Of a stretch of DNA of 64,000 nucleotides, positions 9,207-17,492 are shown piece by piece. The DNA comes from an uncultured Sphingomonadaceae bacterium. GTDB lineage: Bacteria > Pseudomonadota > Alphaproteobacteria > Sphingomonadales > Sphingomonadaceae. The stretch lies in the NCBI GenBank assembly GCA_947493195.1, contig CANLQG010000001.1:1-64000 (forward strand), in the 5' to 3' direction. The stretch's first letter is position 1. Every line of letters starts with the position of its first letter. Position numbers and translations under genes: made by a program. The notes under the pieces were generated by a model that made no database searches, was not told the DNA's origin, and was given only the letters and a program-made list of their open reading frames with translations.

Positions 9207-10205
9207 ATGGCGATGGGCAACCTGCTCGACCCGCCATCCGCGAGCGCAAGGGCGCGCTTTGCGGACGATGTCCCGCGCTTCATCCTGACGGTCGACACCG
9301 AAGAAGATTTCGACTGGGACCTGCCGCTGTCGCGCGAGAGCCACGATACGCGCCACGTCCCGCGGCTGGCGAAATTCCAGCAGTTCTGCGAAAACGAAGG
9401 CGTCGTGCCGATCTACCTGGTCGACTGGCCCATCGCCAATTCGCGCACCGCGCAGGAAGTGCTGCGAGAGCCAGTCCTGGCAGGGCGCGCCGAAATCGGT
9501 GTGCAGTTGCACCCGTGGGTGAACCCGCCTTTCCAGGAAGAAGTGAATCAGCACAACTCCTTTGCCGGCAACCTGCCGAGAGAGCTTGAAGAGCAAAAGC
9601 TGGCGACCCTGCGCGATGCGATCGAGACGAATTTCGGCGTCGCGCCACTGATCTATCGCGCCGGGCGCTATGGCCTTGGCCCCAACACCGCAGACCTGCT
9701 GGCAGACCAGGGGATCGCCATCGACAGTTCGGTGCGCCCGCTGTTCGACTATTCCAGCGCCGGGGGCCCCGATTACCGCGGTCATCCGCTGCACCCCTAC
9801 TGGGTGGATGCGGACAGGACCCTTCTGGAATTACCACTCACCAGCACTTTCTGGGGCATGCTTCGGCGGCAGGGCGACATGATCTATCCGCGCCTCTGGC
9901 GCATGCCCTCCATCCGCGGAGCGCTCGCGCGGCTGGGGCTGCTGGAGCGCGTGCCGCTGACGCCCGAAGGCGTGAGCGTGGGGGAAGCCATTCGCGGTAT
10001 CGACATGGCGCTGGATGATGCGGTGCCCATGCTGGTCCTCTCCTTCCACAGCCCTTCGCTGCGGCCCGGTTCAACCCCTTACGTGCGCGATGAGGACGAC
10101 CTGGATGCGCTTTACGACTGGTGGCGGCGTATCTTCGCCTACCTCGCGCAGCGCGGGGTGAAGCCCAGCTGCGTGCGTGACGTGATGGCAAGCGTCCAGA
10201 GATAG
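9207..10205 (+). CDS. Polysaccharide deacetylase family protein (WalW-like)
   Basis: About 332 residues. The stretch FILTVDTEEDFDWD is the beta-strand and acidic metal-binding start of WalW-type polysaccharide deacetylases; QLHPWVNPPF supplies the histidine motif, and YRAGRYGLGPNTADLLADQG is typical of the subfamily. These are NodB-fold, metal-dependent enzymes that remove acetyl groups from polysaccharides, but WalW members are little characterised. No signal peptide is visible. ATGs at 9201 and 9207 are both possible; the GGGGAG at 9194-9199 is better spaced for 9207. It starts about 25 bp after the kinase-like gene, so the two are probably one operon. Confidence 0.85.
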   Translation: MAMGNLLDPPSASARARFADDVPRFILTVDTEEDFDWDLPLSRESHDTRHVPRLAKFQQFCENEGVVPIYLVDWPIANSRTAQEVLREPVLAGRAEIGVQLHPWVNPPFQEEVNQHNSFAGNLPRELEEQKLATLRDAIETNFGVAPLIYRAGRYGLGPNTADLLADQGIAIDSSVRPLFDYSSAGGPDYRGHPLHPYWVDADRTLLELPLTSTFWGMLRRQGDMIYPRLWRMPSIRGALARLGLLERVPLTPEGVSVGEAIRGIDMALDDAVPMLVLSFHSPSLRPGSTPYVRDEDDLDALYDWWRRIFAYLAQRGVKPSCVRDVMASVQR

Positions 10206-10260
10206 CGGGGGCAAGGCAACCGACAGGACCTGACCGGCCTTTCATCGATTCCCTTGCAAG

Positions 10261-10339
<79 letters not shown>

Positions 10340-10535
10340 GACCGCGACCGCCCTTAGGTTTTACGCGGAAACGGTGCAAGCACCAATCCATGCCGGGGCG
10401 CTGAAAATCGCACCTCCACCGACCTAGCGGGCAATTTCCGAGACGGGTGACTGCGTATTTCTACCTGGCGTTACGGGTCCGCAACGGATGCGGAACGGGG
10501 AGAAACCCGCGGCTTGGCCAGCCTAGGCAGGCGCC

Positions 10536-10922
10536 ATGCTTGCACTTACCACCGCCATCGCCATGACCCTTTCCTGCTCTGTCACCGACGGGGATACCAT
10601 TCGCTGCGGCGATGAAAGGATCCGGATCACCGGCATCGATGCACCCGAAACGCGCGCCTGCCGCCAGGGGAGGACGTGCGTGCCGGGCGACGGACATGCA
10701 TCCACCCGCGCCATGGAGGCCGCCGTTGAGGGCAAGCGCCTGACAATCGTGCGGCTGGGACGCGACCGCTATGGCCGCACCCTGGGCGTAGTCTATGCCG
10801 ATGGAGAAAACGTCGCCTGCGCCCAGCTGGCAGCCGGGCAAGCATTCTACATCGAGCGGTGGGATGATGACGGACTGGTCGCCGCAGATTGCCCGCAACT
10901 GGCGGCGCAGCGCACGGTCTAG
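10536..10922 (+). CDS. Thermonuclease (SNase-like) family protein
   Basis: The 128-residue protein has the OB-fold nuclease landmarks of staphylococcal nuclease relatives: VTDGDTIRC, RITGIDAPETR and RYGRTLGVVY, which provide the calcium-binding acids and catalytic arginines. The N-terminus (MLALTTAIAMTLSC) is hydrophobic and could be a short signal peptide, so the protein may act outside the cytoplasm. It is shorter than staphylococcal nuclease but within the range of bacterial homologues. It stands alone between two tRNA genes on the opposite strand. Cleavage of DNA or RNA is inferred from the family. Confidence 0.88.
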   Translation: MLALTTAIAMTLSCSVTDGDTIRCGDERIRITGIDAPETRACRQGRTCVPGDGHASTRAMEAAVEGKRLTIVRLGRDRYGRTLGVVYADGENVACAQLAAGQAFYIERWDDDGLVAADCPQLAAQRTV

Positions 10923-10940
10923 ATCGCGAAACACGCAAGG

Positions 10941-11016
10941 TGGTGGGCCCGGCAGGATTCGAACCCGCGACCTAGCCGTTATGAGCGGCCAGCTCTAACC
11001 GCTGAGCTACAGGCCC
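10941..11016 (-). tRNA. tRNA-Ile2 (anticodon CAT, lysidine-type)
   Basis: The minus strand gives a 76-nt cloverleaf with acceptor stem GGGCCTG/CGGGCCC, encoded CCA, D-arm AGCTCAGCGGTTAGAGC, anticodon loop CTCATAA and T-loop GGTTCGAATCC. CAT can be Met, fMet or Ile2. The GGGCC acceptor stem and short D-loop resemble isoleucine-2 tRNAs, whose C34 is changed to lysidine by TilS, rather than elongator Met. Confidence 0.9.
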
Positions 11017-11080
11017 ACATGCCTTGCGTGCAAAGGCGCCACTAACCGCCCGCCCGTTTTCGGGCAAGCGGATAGAGAGG

Positions 11081-12463
11081 TCATTCGCCAGTCTGGATGT
11101 CATCGGCCTCATTGGCAAGGATGCCGACCACCTGTGTCCATACCGCTACGTTCTGGCGAAGCTGTTCGGGGTCAACCATGGCCAGCGTATCGTCGGGCGT
11201 GTGGTGCAGTTCGAAATAGCGGGTGCCATCCTGCTGCAGGTCGATGATCGCCCCGCCCTGATCGCGCGAGATGTTGATGTCCGCACCGCCGGTGGCGACA
11301 TTGGCGGAATTGGCCACGCCGAAACGTGCCACCGACTGGGCCAGCCGGGCATGCAGGTTCGGATTGCTCTCGCGGAAATTGCTTTCGAAACGCCAGATCC
11401 GGTCGGCACCAAAATCGCTTTCCAGGCCCACGGCAATCGGCTCGTCGAGATGTGCGGCGCTGTAGGCTTCGCTACCCCAGAGGCCGGTTTCCTCCGCCCC
11501 TGCCATCAGTACGCGGATCGTGCGCAGCGGCTGGCCGGCTTCGGCCACGTTGAGCGCGGCGGCGGCCACGATGCCGCACCCGGCAGCATCGTCGATCGCG
11601 CCGGTGCCAAGATCCCAGCTGTCGAGGTGACAGGCAACCAGCACGGGAGGCAGCGACGGGTCACGGCCCGCGATCTCTCCCACCACGTTGCCACTGGTTG
11701 TCTCTCCCAGCCATTGCGGGGTGAGCGTGAGGTGCATCGTGATCGGCTGCCCGTCGGCGCGCGCGAACATGCGTTCCAGGTTGTCCGCATCGGGATTTGA
11801 CAGGGCGCCCGCAGGCGTAGGCTCGACACCTTCGGCGAAGGTGGTGCCACCCGTATGCGGGGTGCGGTGACGCTCCGTACCGATGGAACGGATGACCGTT
11901 GCTACGGCCCCCTTGCTGGCGGCAAGGCTTGGCCCGGTCCAGCGCGCAGGACCGGCAAAGCCGTAACCGGAGCCGTCCTGCGTCGGCCGCATGTCGTGGC
12001 TGATGAAAGCAATCTTTCCGGCAAGGCTTCCGCCCGGCGCGGCCACCAGGTCGGCATAGGTCGGGAAATAGACCACCTCCGCGGTGATACCCTCGGCCCC
12101 GGTGGAGGCAGTATTACCCAGCGCGGTGATGTACATGGGCTGCGCGAAGGGCGCAGTAATGCGCGCATCTTCCTCACCGCGAACCCAGGTGCGCATGGTG
12201 AACGGCTCGTCCGCCACGTTGTCGAAGCCGCGTGCGTTCAGCCAGTCGATCGCCCATTGCCGGCCGCGCGCCTCGTCCGGCGTTCCGGCTTGTCTCGGCC
12301 CCACTTCGGTGGTGATCCCCTCAAGGAAATCCCACGCCGCAGTATCGTGATCCAGCGCGTGGTCAGCTTGGCTGGCGACGGAATTTTCGTGATGGTTGGC
12401 CTGTGCGGCTGCGGGCAGGACAAGCGAGGCAGCGGCGACAGCCGCAAGTAGATGTTTTTGCAT
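11081..12463 (-). CDS. Secreted M28-family metallopeptidase
   Basis: The ATG at 12463 gives 460 residues beginning with a Sec signal peptide (MQKHLLAAVAAASLVLPAAA, cleaved near AQA). A protease-associated-like insert lies around residues 125-260. The M28 zinc aminopeptidase core follows: CHLDSWDLG supplies H279 and D281, D291 is in AIDDAAG, AEETGLWGS gives the catalytic and zinc glutamates (E324/E325), ESDFG gives D350, and HHTPDDT near the C-terminus gives the last histidine. This is a complete di-zinc site. The family removes N-terminal amino acids or acts as carboxypeptidase Q-like enzymes. It should act in the periplasm, like the S9 peptidase upstream in the window. Confidence 0.92.
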   Translation of the reverse strand: MQKHLLAAVAAASLVLPAAAQANHHENSVASQADHALDHDTAAWDFLEGITTEVGPRQAGTPDEARGRQWAIDWLNARGFDNVADEPFTMRTWVRGEEDARITAPFAQPMYITALGNTASTGAEGITAEVVYFPTYADLVAAPGGSLAGKIAFISHDMRPTQDGSGYGFAGPARWTGPSLAASKGAVATVIRSIGTERHRTPHTGGTTFAEGVEPTPAGALSNPDADNLERMFARADGQPITMHLTLTPQWLGETTSGNVVGEIAGRDPSLPPVLVACHLDSWDLGTGAIDDAAGCGIVAAAALNVAEAGQPLRTIRVLMAGAEETGLWGSEAYSAAHLDEPIAVGLESDFGADRIWRFESNFRESNPNLHARLAQSVARFGVANSANVATGGADINISRDQGGAIIDLQQDGTRYFELHHTPDDTLAMVDPEQLRQNVAVWTQVVGILANEADDIQTGE

Positions 12464-12502
12464 GGCTGTCCAGCTAACGCGAACAAGCACACTTGCCAAG
12501 TT

Positions 12503-13000
12503 TTACCAGAAACGACTTCCCGGCACGCCCTTGAACGGCCCCGCAACCTTGCTGGTAATCCAGCCACCGTAAAATTCGCCGGGCTGCGGTTTGACCTCCT
12601 CCCCATCGACGCGGCAACTGTCGAAAGGCGCGGCATAGAAGGCGATTAAGTTCGTTAACATGGCGAAGGAAGGCGTGGGACTGGGATAGGACCAGCCGAC
12701 CTTCTCCAGCACGTCGTCGTCCACCACAACGTCCCAATACTTGGCGGCGCCTTTCCATTCGCAGAAGGACGTGCCGCCAGCCCGGCGCAGCACGCCATCG
12801 GCAATATCGGCGGGCGGGATATAGTAGTTGGGTGGATGGCTGGTCTCCAGCACCCGCACCGCCTTGCGCGTATCGACAATCACACGGCCGCCGTGCTCGA
12901 TCACAATGTGTGCGTCGGTCGGTTCGGCTATGGCCGGGCGGGGAAAGTCCCACACGCTTTCCTGGCCGGGTTCGACGGGGTCTGGCTCGGGATGTCTCAT
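12503..13000 (-). CDS. DUF427 domain protein
   Basis: From the ATG at 13000 the protein has 165 residues. The DUF427 domain is recognisable by the conserved strand pattern VIDTRKAVRVLETSHPPNYYIP and the SFCEWKGAAKYWD motif, which is highly conserved in this family of small beta-barrel proteins of unknown function. The start codon overlaps the stop of the DCC-family gene by 4 bp (ATGA), so the two are translationally coupled. It is the last gene of a three-gene overlapping cluster. Similar clusters suggest a redox or light-stress link, but that is inference. Confidence 0.88.
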   Translation of the reverse strand: MRHPEPDPVEPGQESVWDFPRPAIAEPTDAHIVIEHGGRVIVDTRKAVRVLETSHPPNYYIPPADIADGVLRRAGGTSFCEWKGAAKYWDVVVDDDVLEKVGWSYPSPTPSFAMLTNLIAFYAAPFDSCRVDGEEVKPQPGEFYGGWITSKVAGPFKGVPGSRFW

Positions 13001-13359
13001 GCGGCGTCCTTTCGGGCGAAATGGCGTTGCAGGCGCGGACGGATGCGCAGGAACTGGCGGTAAAGTCGCTCCATCAGCCAGAGGACCGGCGGCAGCCGCG
13101 CGGCCTCTCCGAAAGGTCGCAGCAACGGAATTGCGCGCCACATAGCCGCGAACGCCGCCGCCCCGCTCAAGAGGCGGCCTTTCTCGCAGGCGTGAAAACG
13201 GTCCAGCAGCTCGCCTTGCGACAGCGGACAGCTTTCCGGTTCACCATCGCTCACATCGATGAATTCGATGGCTCCGCGCCGGTCCAGCCTGCGCAGGCCA
13301 CGAATTTCCCGCTTACAAAGCGGACAGGCGCCATCGTACCACACCGTGACATCAGGCAC
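12997..13359 (-). CDS. DCC-family (DUF393) thiol-disulfide oxidoreductase-like protein
   Basis: The 120-residue protein starts VTVWYDGACPLCKREI, the signature of the DCC (YuxK/DUF393) family: a thioredoxin-like fold with a CxxC pair, here C12 and C15. The central part with LLDRFHA and the LLRPFG segment fits the family. The function of the group is poorly defined; a thiol redox role is inferred from the CxxC. It overlaps the FAD oxidoreductase upstream by 8 bp and the DUF427 gene downstream by 4 bp, so the three are one transcriptional unit. Confidence 0.9.
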   Translation of the reverse strand: MPDVTVWYDGACPLCKREIRGLRRLDRRGAIEFIDVSDGEPESCPLSQGELLDRFHACEKGRLLSGAAAFAAMWRAIPLLRPFGEAARLPPVLWLMERLYRQFLRIRPRLQRHFARKDAA

Positions 13360-14287
13360 CGTCGATCACCCTTTGGGCCAGTTCCCAGCCGGACAGGAAG
13401 GCATTCTCCACCCGCGGGCCAAGCAGCCAGTCGCCGCAGGCCCCGATGTGCCTGCTCGCGTCCCACAGCGCGCCCTCGCCCGCATTGCCGCACATGGCAT
13501 AGCGCCAGCGATGGGCATCGACATGGCGCACGCGGGGAAGAGAGCCGCCCGCTTCCTTGCGCAACTGGTCGAGCAGCAGGGTGATGACGGGAGCGGCGTG
13601 CTGTTCCAGGTGTTGGCGGGACCATTCGCTCGATGCCTGTACGACCCAGCATTCTTCGTCGCCACGCCCGGGTTTGGAACTGTTGCGCGCCGCCCAGCCG
13701 ATCGCTCCTGCGCCGCGCAGGGTGTCCGGCAGCTCAGGCCGGTCACGGAATGTCACCATCAGGGTCCAGCAGGGGTCCGAAACGGTCTGCCCGGCCAGCG
13801 CGGCCATGTCCGGTGCGCTGCCGGCAAGTAGGGGGGATACCTGCTCCGCAGGCACGGCAGAGATGACCGCATCGAAAATCGTACGCGGCACATCGGGCCC
13901 GACCAGCTTCCAGCCGGTGCCCACGGCACGCACCGTTTCCACCCGGCTCCCGAATGCGACATTTGCCGCTGTCGCCATCGCCCGGATCGGCGCGTTCATC
14001 GCCGGCGTGCCGACCCAGGCGCCGTCCTTAGCAGCGGGCCACGGCGCTACCACGCCATCCGCGTGCCACGCCTCCACCTGGCGGCGAAACCGATCATCGT
14101 GCGCCGTGAAGAACTGTGCGCCGTGGTCGAACCGCAGGGTGTGGCCATTCGCCTCCGCCCGGCGGGAAGACATGCGCCCTCCCGGCCCGCGCCCCTTGTC
14201 GAACACCTCGACGTTATGGCCGGAGTCCGTCAAGCGACGCGCGCATGTAAGGCCAGCCATACCGGCGCCGATGATAGCAATGTCCAT
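13352..14287 (-). CDS. FAD-dependent amine oxidase/renalase-like oxidoreductase
   Basis: The 311-residue protein opens with the Rossmann dinucleotide motif IIGAGMAGLTCARRL and the ribose/FAD stretch EVFDKGRGPGGRMSSRR, followed by DHGAQFF, the pattern of bacterial renalase-like flavoproteins. The C-terminal ACGDWLLGPRVENAFLSGWELA is the second FAD-binding motif. Bacterial relatives oxidise isomeric dihydropyridine forms of NAD(P)H; activity here is inferred. It is the first gene of a tightly overlapping cluster with DCC and DUF427 genes. No signal peptide is present, so it is cytoplasmic. Confidence 0.87.
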   Translation of the reverse strand: MDIAIIGAGMAGLTCARRLTDSGHNVEVFDKGRGPGGRMSSRRAEANGHTLRFDHGAQFFTAHDDRFRRQVEAWHADGVVAPWPAAKDGAWVGTPAMNAPIRAMATAANVAFGSRVETVRAVGTGWKLVGPDVPRTIFDAVISAVPAEQVSPLLAGSAPDMAALAGQTVSDPCWTLMVTFRDRPELPDTLRGAGAIGWAARNSSKPGRGDEECWVVQASSEWSRQHLEQHAAPVITLLLDQLRKEAGGSLPRVRHVDAHRWRYAMCGNAGEGALWDASRHIGACGDWLLGPRVENAFLSGWELAQRVIDGA

Positions 14288-14337
14288 GGCAGGTCATTTG
14301 GGCGCGCGGTGCCAAGCGACCAATACAGGATTTCGGC

Positions 14338-15561
14338 CTAGGCCGCAGCAGTTCGGGGCAAGGTTCGCACAGAGCTTGCATCTTCGCCATCGCAGGCGGG
14401 ATGATCCGCCTGTCCGGCCTCGCCCTCGCTGGCGACGCGGTTGCGACCCCCGTTCTTGGCCCGGTAAAGTTCCGCGTCGGCGCGGGCAAACAAGGTGTGG
14501 TAATTCTCCCGCCCCTTGCGCTCCACGACACCAAAGCTGGCAGTCAGGCAAATTCCCTCGCCAAGCGCCGGATGCACCAGGCGCGCGAACGCCAGGCGCA
14601 CGCGCTCTGCAAGGCGCGCCGCGGCATCGCCCCGGCAATCCCACACGAGCACGCAGAACTCCTCGCCGCCCACGCGCCCGGCAAGATCCTCTTCGCGTAT
14701 CATGCTGCCAAGCAGCTCTCCGAAAGCGGCGATGGCGCTGTCGCCTGCCTGGTGTCCCCACAGGTCGTTGACCTGCTTGAAGTGGTCGATATCGGCCACC
14801 ACCATGCACACCGGCACTCCATTGTGCGCCGCCGTGACCAGCCGCCTGTCGGCCTCCTTCTCGAACGCGTGCCTGATCCTGAGGCCGGTCATGGAATCGA
14901 AACTGCCGCGCTCGCGCACGTTGCGCACCAGGTCGTGGAAACTTGCGCCAAGCAGGACCATGGCCATGCCCAGCGCCTTCACGGTCAGCACAAGGTTGAT
15001 GACGGAATAGTAGATCGACTGGCGATACTCGGCCACGGGAATTGCCCCTTCGGCAAGGAGCGTCAGGCTGGGCCGCAGGAGAAAGTCTGCCGCGTTGATA
15101 ACCAGCGCGGCGATGATAAGCCGGTCGATCCATTCGCGGCGGGTGGAGCCAAGCAGGGTCACCGCACCGATCACGAACATGACACCATATCCGGTGTTCA
15201 CGATCACCAGCCGCGGTCCGGCATCCTGCGACAGCAACACCGCCGCCACCAGCGCCAGCGCCGCTGCGCCATAGGTCATGCCGAGCGCCGGCAGGCTTAC
15301 CGCCAGGCCGATACGGTCGCAAACGCCCCAGATCAGGCAGCCCGAAGCCAGCGCGTAAAACAGCTGCGTCGCGTGGAAGAGAAACGGGGAATCGGTAGGA
15401 AAAAGGTGCGTGATACCGAAGCCGAGACCGAAGAACAGATAGCCCAATGCAAAGGCCAGCACATGCCGCCCAACCCCCCCGCGCTGCCACAGCAGCAGCA
15501 GCGTCGTCATGAAGACGATCGCCGTCAGCGGCGTGGTCAGCCCGAGAATCTGTTCGCGCAT
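14338..15561 (-). CDS. Membrane diguanylate cyclase (GGDEF)
   Basis: From the ATG at 15561 the protein is 407 residues. The first 205 or so residues hold about six hydrophobic spans with short loops, forming a membrane sensor module of no named type that I can identify. The C-terminal GGDEF domain has the active-site motif GGEEF at 298-302, the metal site around DIDHFKQVND (258-267), and an RxxD inhibitory site (R289-D292) exactly five residues before GGEEF. It should make c-di-GMP and be subject to product inhibition. It is divergent from ettA, with 246 bp between them. Confidence 0.93.
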   Translation of the reverse strand: MREQILGLTTPLTAIVFMTTLLLLWQRGGVGRHVLAFALGYLFFGLGFGITHLFPTDSPFLFHATQLFYALASGCLIWGVCDRIGLAVSLPALGMTYGAAALALVAAVLLSQDAGPRLVIVNTGYGVMFVIGAVTLLGSTRREWIDRLIIAALVINAADFLLRPSLTLLAEGAIPVAEYRQSIYYSVINLVLTVKALGMAMVLLGASFHDLVRNVRERGSFDSMTGLRIRHAFEKEADRRLVTAAHNGVPVCMVVADIDHFKQVNDLWGHQAGDSAIAAFGELLGSMIREEDLAGRVGGEEFCVLVWDCRGDAAARLAERVRLAFARLVHPALGEGICLTASFGVVERKGRENYHTLFARADAELYRAKNGGRNRVASEGEAGQADHPACDGEDASSVRTLPRTAAA

Positions 15562-15807
15562 GTGGTACCTTTTTCTCCCCGTGCCCGCACTAGGAATAAA
15601 AGGTAAAGGCACCGCTAAAGCATTCCCCGTCTGGCCTATTCTTTCAGGCTTTGGGACAAGCGGGCTTTTCTTCGGTGTCCCGTGCACTGCGGGCATGAAG
15701 GCCGCTGGCAACGTCGCCGTTCCTCTGGACGCTTGCCCAGAGCAGTCCAAACCCCTATCTGCGCGGCAAATCCAATCCATATCCAGATTCCGCGACAAGG
15801 ACCGAAA

Positions 15808-17481
15808 ATGGCCGCCCAATACGCATATGTCATGAAGAACATGACGAAGACTTTCCCCGGTGCGCAGAAGCCGGTGCTCCATGACATCAACCTGCAGTTC
15901 TATCGCGGGGCGAAGATCGGCATCGTCGGGCCGAACGGCGCGGGCAAGTCTACGCTGATGAAGATCATGGCCGGGATCGACACCGACATCACCGGCGAGG
16001 CATGGCCGGGCGAGAACATCACTGTCGGCTACCTGCCGCAGGAGCCGCAGCTGGACGAGAGCAAGACCGTGCTCGAAAACGTCAAGGATGGTGCGCGCGA
16101 AACCGCCGACCTCGTCGACCGCTACAACGCGGTCGCTGCGCAGATGGCCGAACCCGATGCCGATTACGAGAAGCTGGGCGACGAAATGGCCGAGCTGCAG
16201 ACCAAGATCGACACGGTCGATGGCTGGACGCTCGACAACCAGCTGGAGATCGCGATGGAAGCCCTGCGCTGCCCGCCTTCCGATGCCGAGGTCGGCAACC
16301 TGTCTGGCGGTGAGAAGCGCCGCGTCGCCCTCACCCGCCTGCTGATCCAGAAGCCGGACATCCTGCTGCTAGACGAGCCGACCAACCACCTCGACGCCGA
16401 GTCCGTTCAGTGGCTGGAAAACCACCTCAAGGAATATGCCGGCGCCGTGCTGATGATCACCCACGATCGCTACTTCCTCGATAACGTGGTGGGCTGGATT
16501 CTCGAACTCGACCGAGGAACCTACTACCCCTACGAAGGCAACTACTCGACCTACCTGGAAAAGAAGGCCAAGCGCCTGGAGCAGGAAAACCGCGAGGAAT
16601 CGGGCAAGCAGAAGGCCCTGCAGCGCGAACTGGAGTGGATTCGCCAGACCCCTGCCGCGCGCCAGACCAAGAGCAAGGCGCGTATCCGCAAGTTCGACCA
16701 GTTGCAGGACGACATGTCCAGCCGCAAGCCGGGCAAGGCGCAGATCGTCATCCAGGTGCCGGAACGTCTTGGCGGCAAGGTGATCGAGGCGAAGAACATC
16801 ACCAAGGCTTACGGCGACAAGCTATTGTTCGAAGACCTTTCCTTCATGCTGCCGCCCGGCGGCATCGTGGGCGTGATCGGGCCGAACGGCGCGGGCAAGT
16901 CCACGCTGTTCAAGCTGATCACCGGGCAGGAAGAACCCGACAGCGGCTCCATCGAGATCGGTGAGACCGTTCACCTTGGCTACGTCGACCAGAGCCGCGA
17001 CGACCTGAACCCGAAGAACAACGTGTGGCAGGAAATCTCCGACGGTCTGGATTACATGACCGTCAACAAGCACGAGACCTCTACCCGCGCCTATGTCGGC
17101 GCGTTCAACTTCAAGGGTGCGGACCAGCAGAAGAACGTCGGCAAGCTGTCGGGCGGTGAGCGCAACCGCGTGCACATGGCCAAGATGCTGAAGCAGGGCG
17201 GCAACGTGCTGCTGCTGGACGAACCGACCAACGATCTCGACGTGGAAACGCTGGGCGCGCTGGAAGAAGCCATCGAGAACTTCGCCGGCTGCGCCGTGGT
17301 AATCTCGCACGACCGCTTCTTCCTCGACCGCCTGGCCACGCACATCCTCGCCTTCGAGGGCGACAGCCACGTGGAATGGTTCGAAGGCAACTTCGAGGCA
17401 TACGAAGAGGACAAGCGCCGCCGCCTTGGTGACGCGGCGGATCGGCCTACGCGGGTGGCTTACAAGAAGCTGACTAGGTAG
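15808..17481 (+). CDS. ettA: Energy-dependent translational throttle protein EttA (ABC-F)
   Basis: The ATG at 15808 follows AAGGA and gives 557 residues, the standard EttA length. Two ABC domains in tandem each carry Walker A GPNGAGKST, an LSGGE signature (LSGGEKRRVAL and LSGGERNRVHM) and Walker B (LLLDEPTNHLD and LLLDEPTNDLD). The inter-domain linker is helical and charged, as in ABC-F proteins, and there are no transmembrane spans. EttA binds the ribosomal E site and gates the first peptide bonds according to the ATP/ADP ratio. An AT-rich TIR gene follows 11 bp after the stop. Confidence 0.96.
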   Translation: MAAQYAYVMKNMTKTFPGAQKPVLHDINLQFYRGAKIGIVGPNGAGKSTLMKIMAGIDTDITGEAWPGENITVGYLPQEPQLDESKTVLENVKDGARETADLVDRYNAVAAQMAEPDADYEKLGDEMAELQTKIDTVDGWTLDNQLEIAMEALRCPPSDAEVGNLSGGEKRRVALTRLLIQKPDILLLDEPTNHLDAESVQWLENHLKEYAGAVLMITHDRYFLDNVVGWILELDRGTYYPYEGNYSTYLEKKAKRLEQENREESGKQKALQRELEWIRQTPAARQTKSKARIRKFDQLQDDMSSRKPGKAQIVIQVPERLGGKVIEAKNITKAYGDKLLFEDLSFMLPPGGIVGVIGPNGAGKSTLFKLITGQEEPDSGSIEIGETVHLGYVDQSRDDLNPKNNVWQEISDGLDYMTVNKHETSTRAYVGAFNFKGADQQKNVGKLSGGERNRVHMAKMLKQGGNVLLLDEPTNDLDVETLGALEEAIENFAGCAVVISHDRFFLDRLATHILAFEGDSHVEWFEGNFEAYEEDKRRRLGDAADRPTRVAYKKLTR

Positions 17482-17492
17482 GGGAGGAATTC

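Noticed and set aside
10438..10535. Possible small gene between tRNA-Pro and the nuclease gene
   Set aside because: No frame with a plausible start, ribosome binding site and motif was found.
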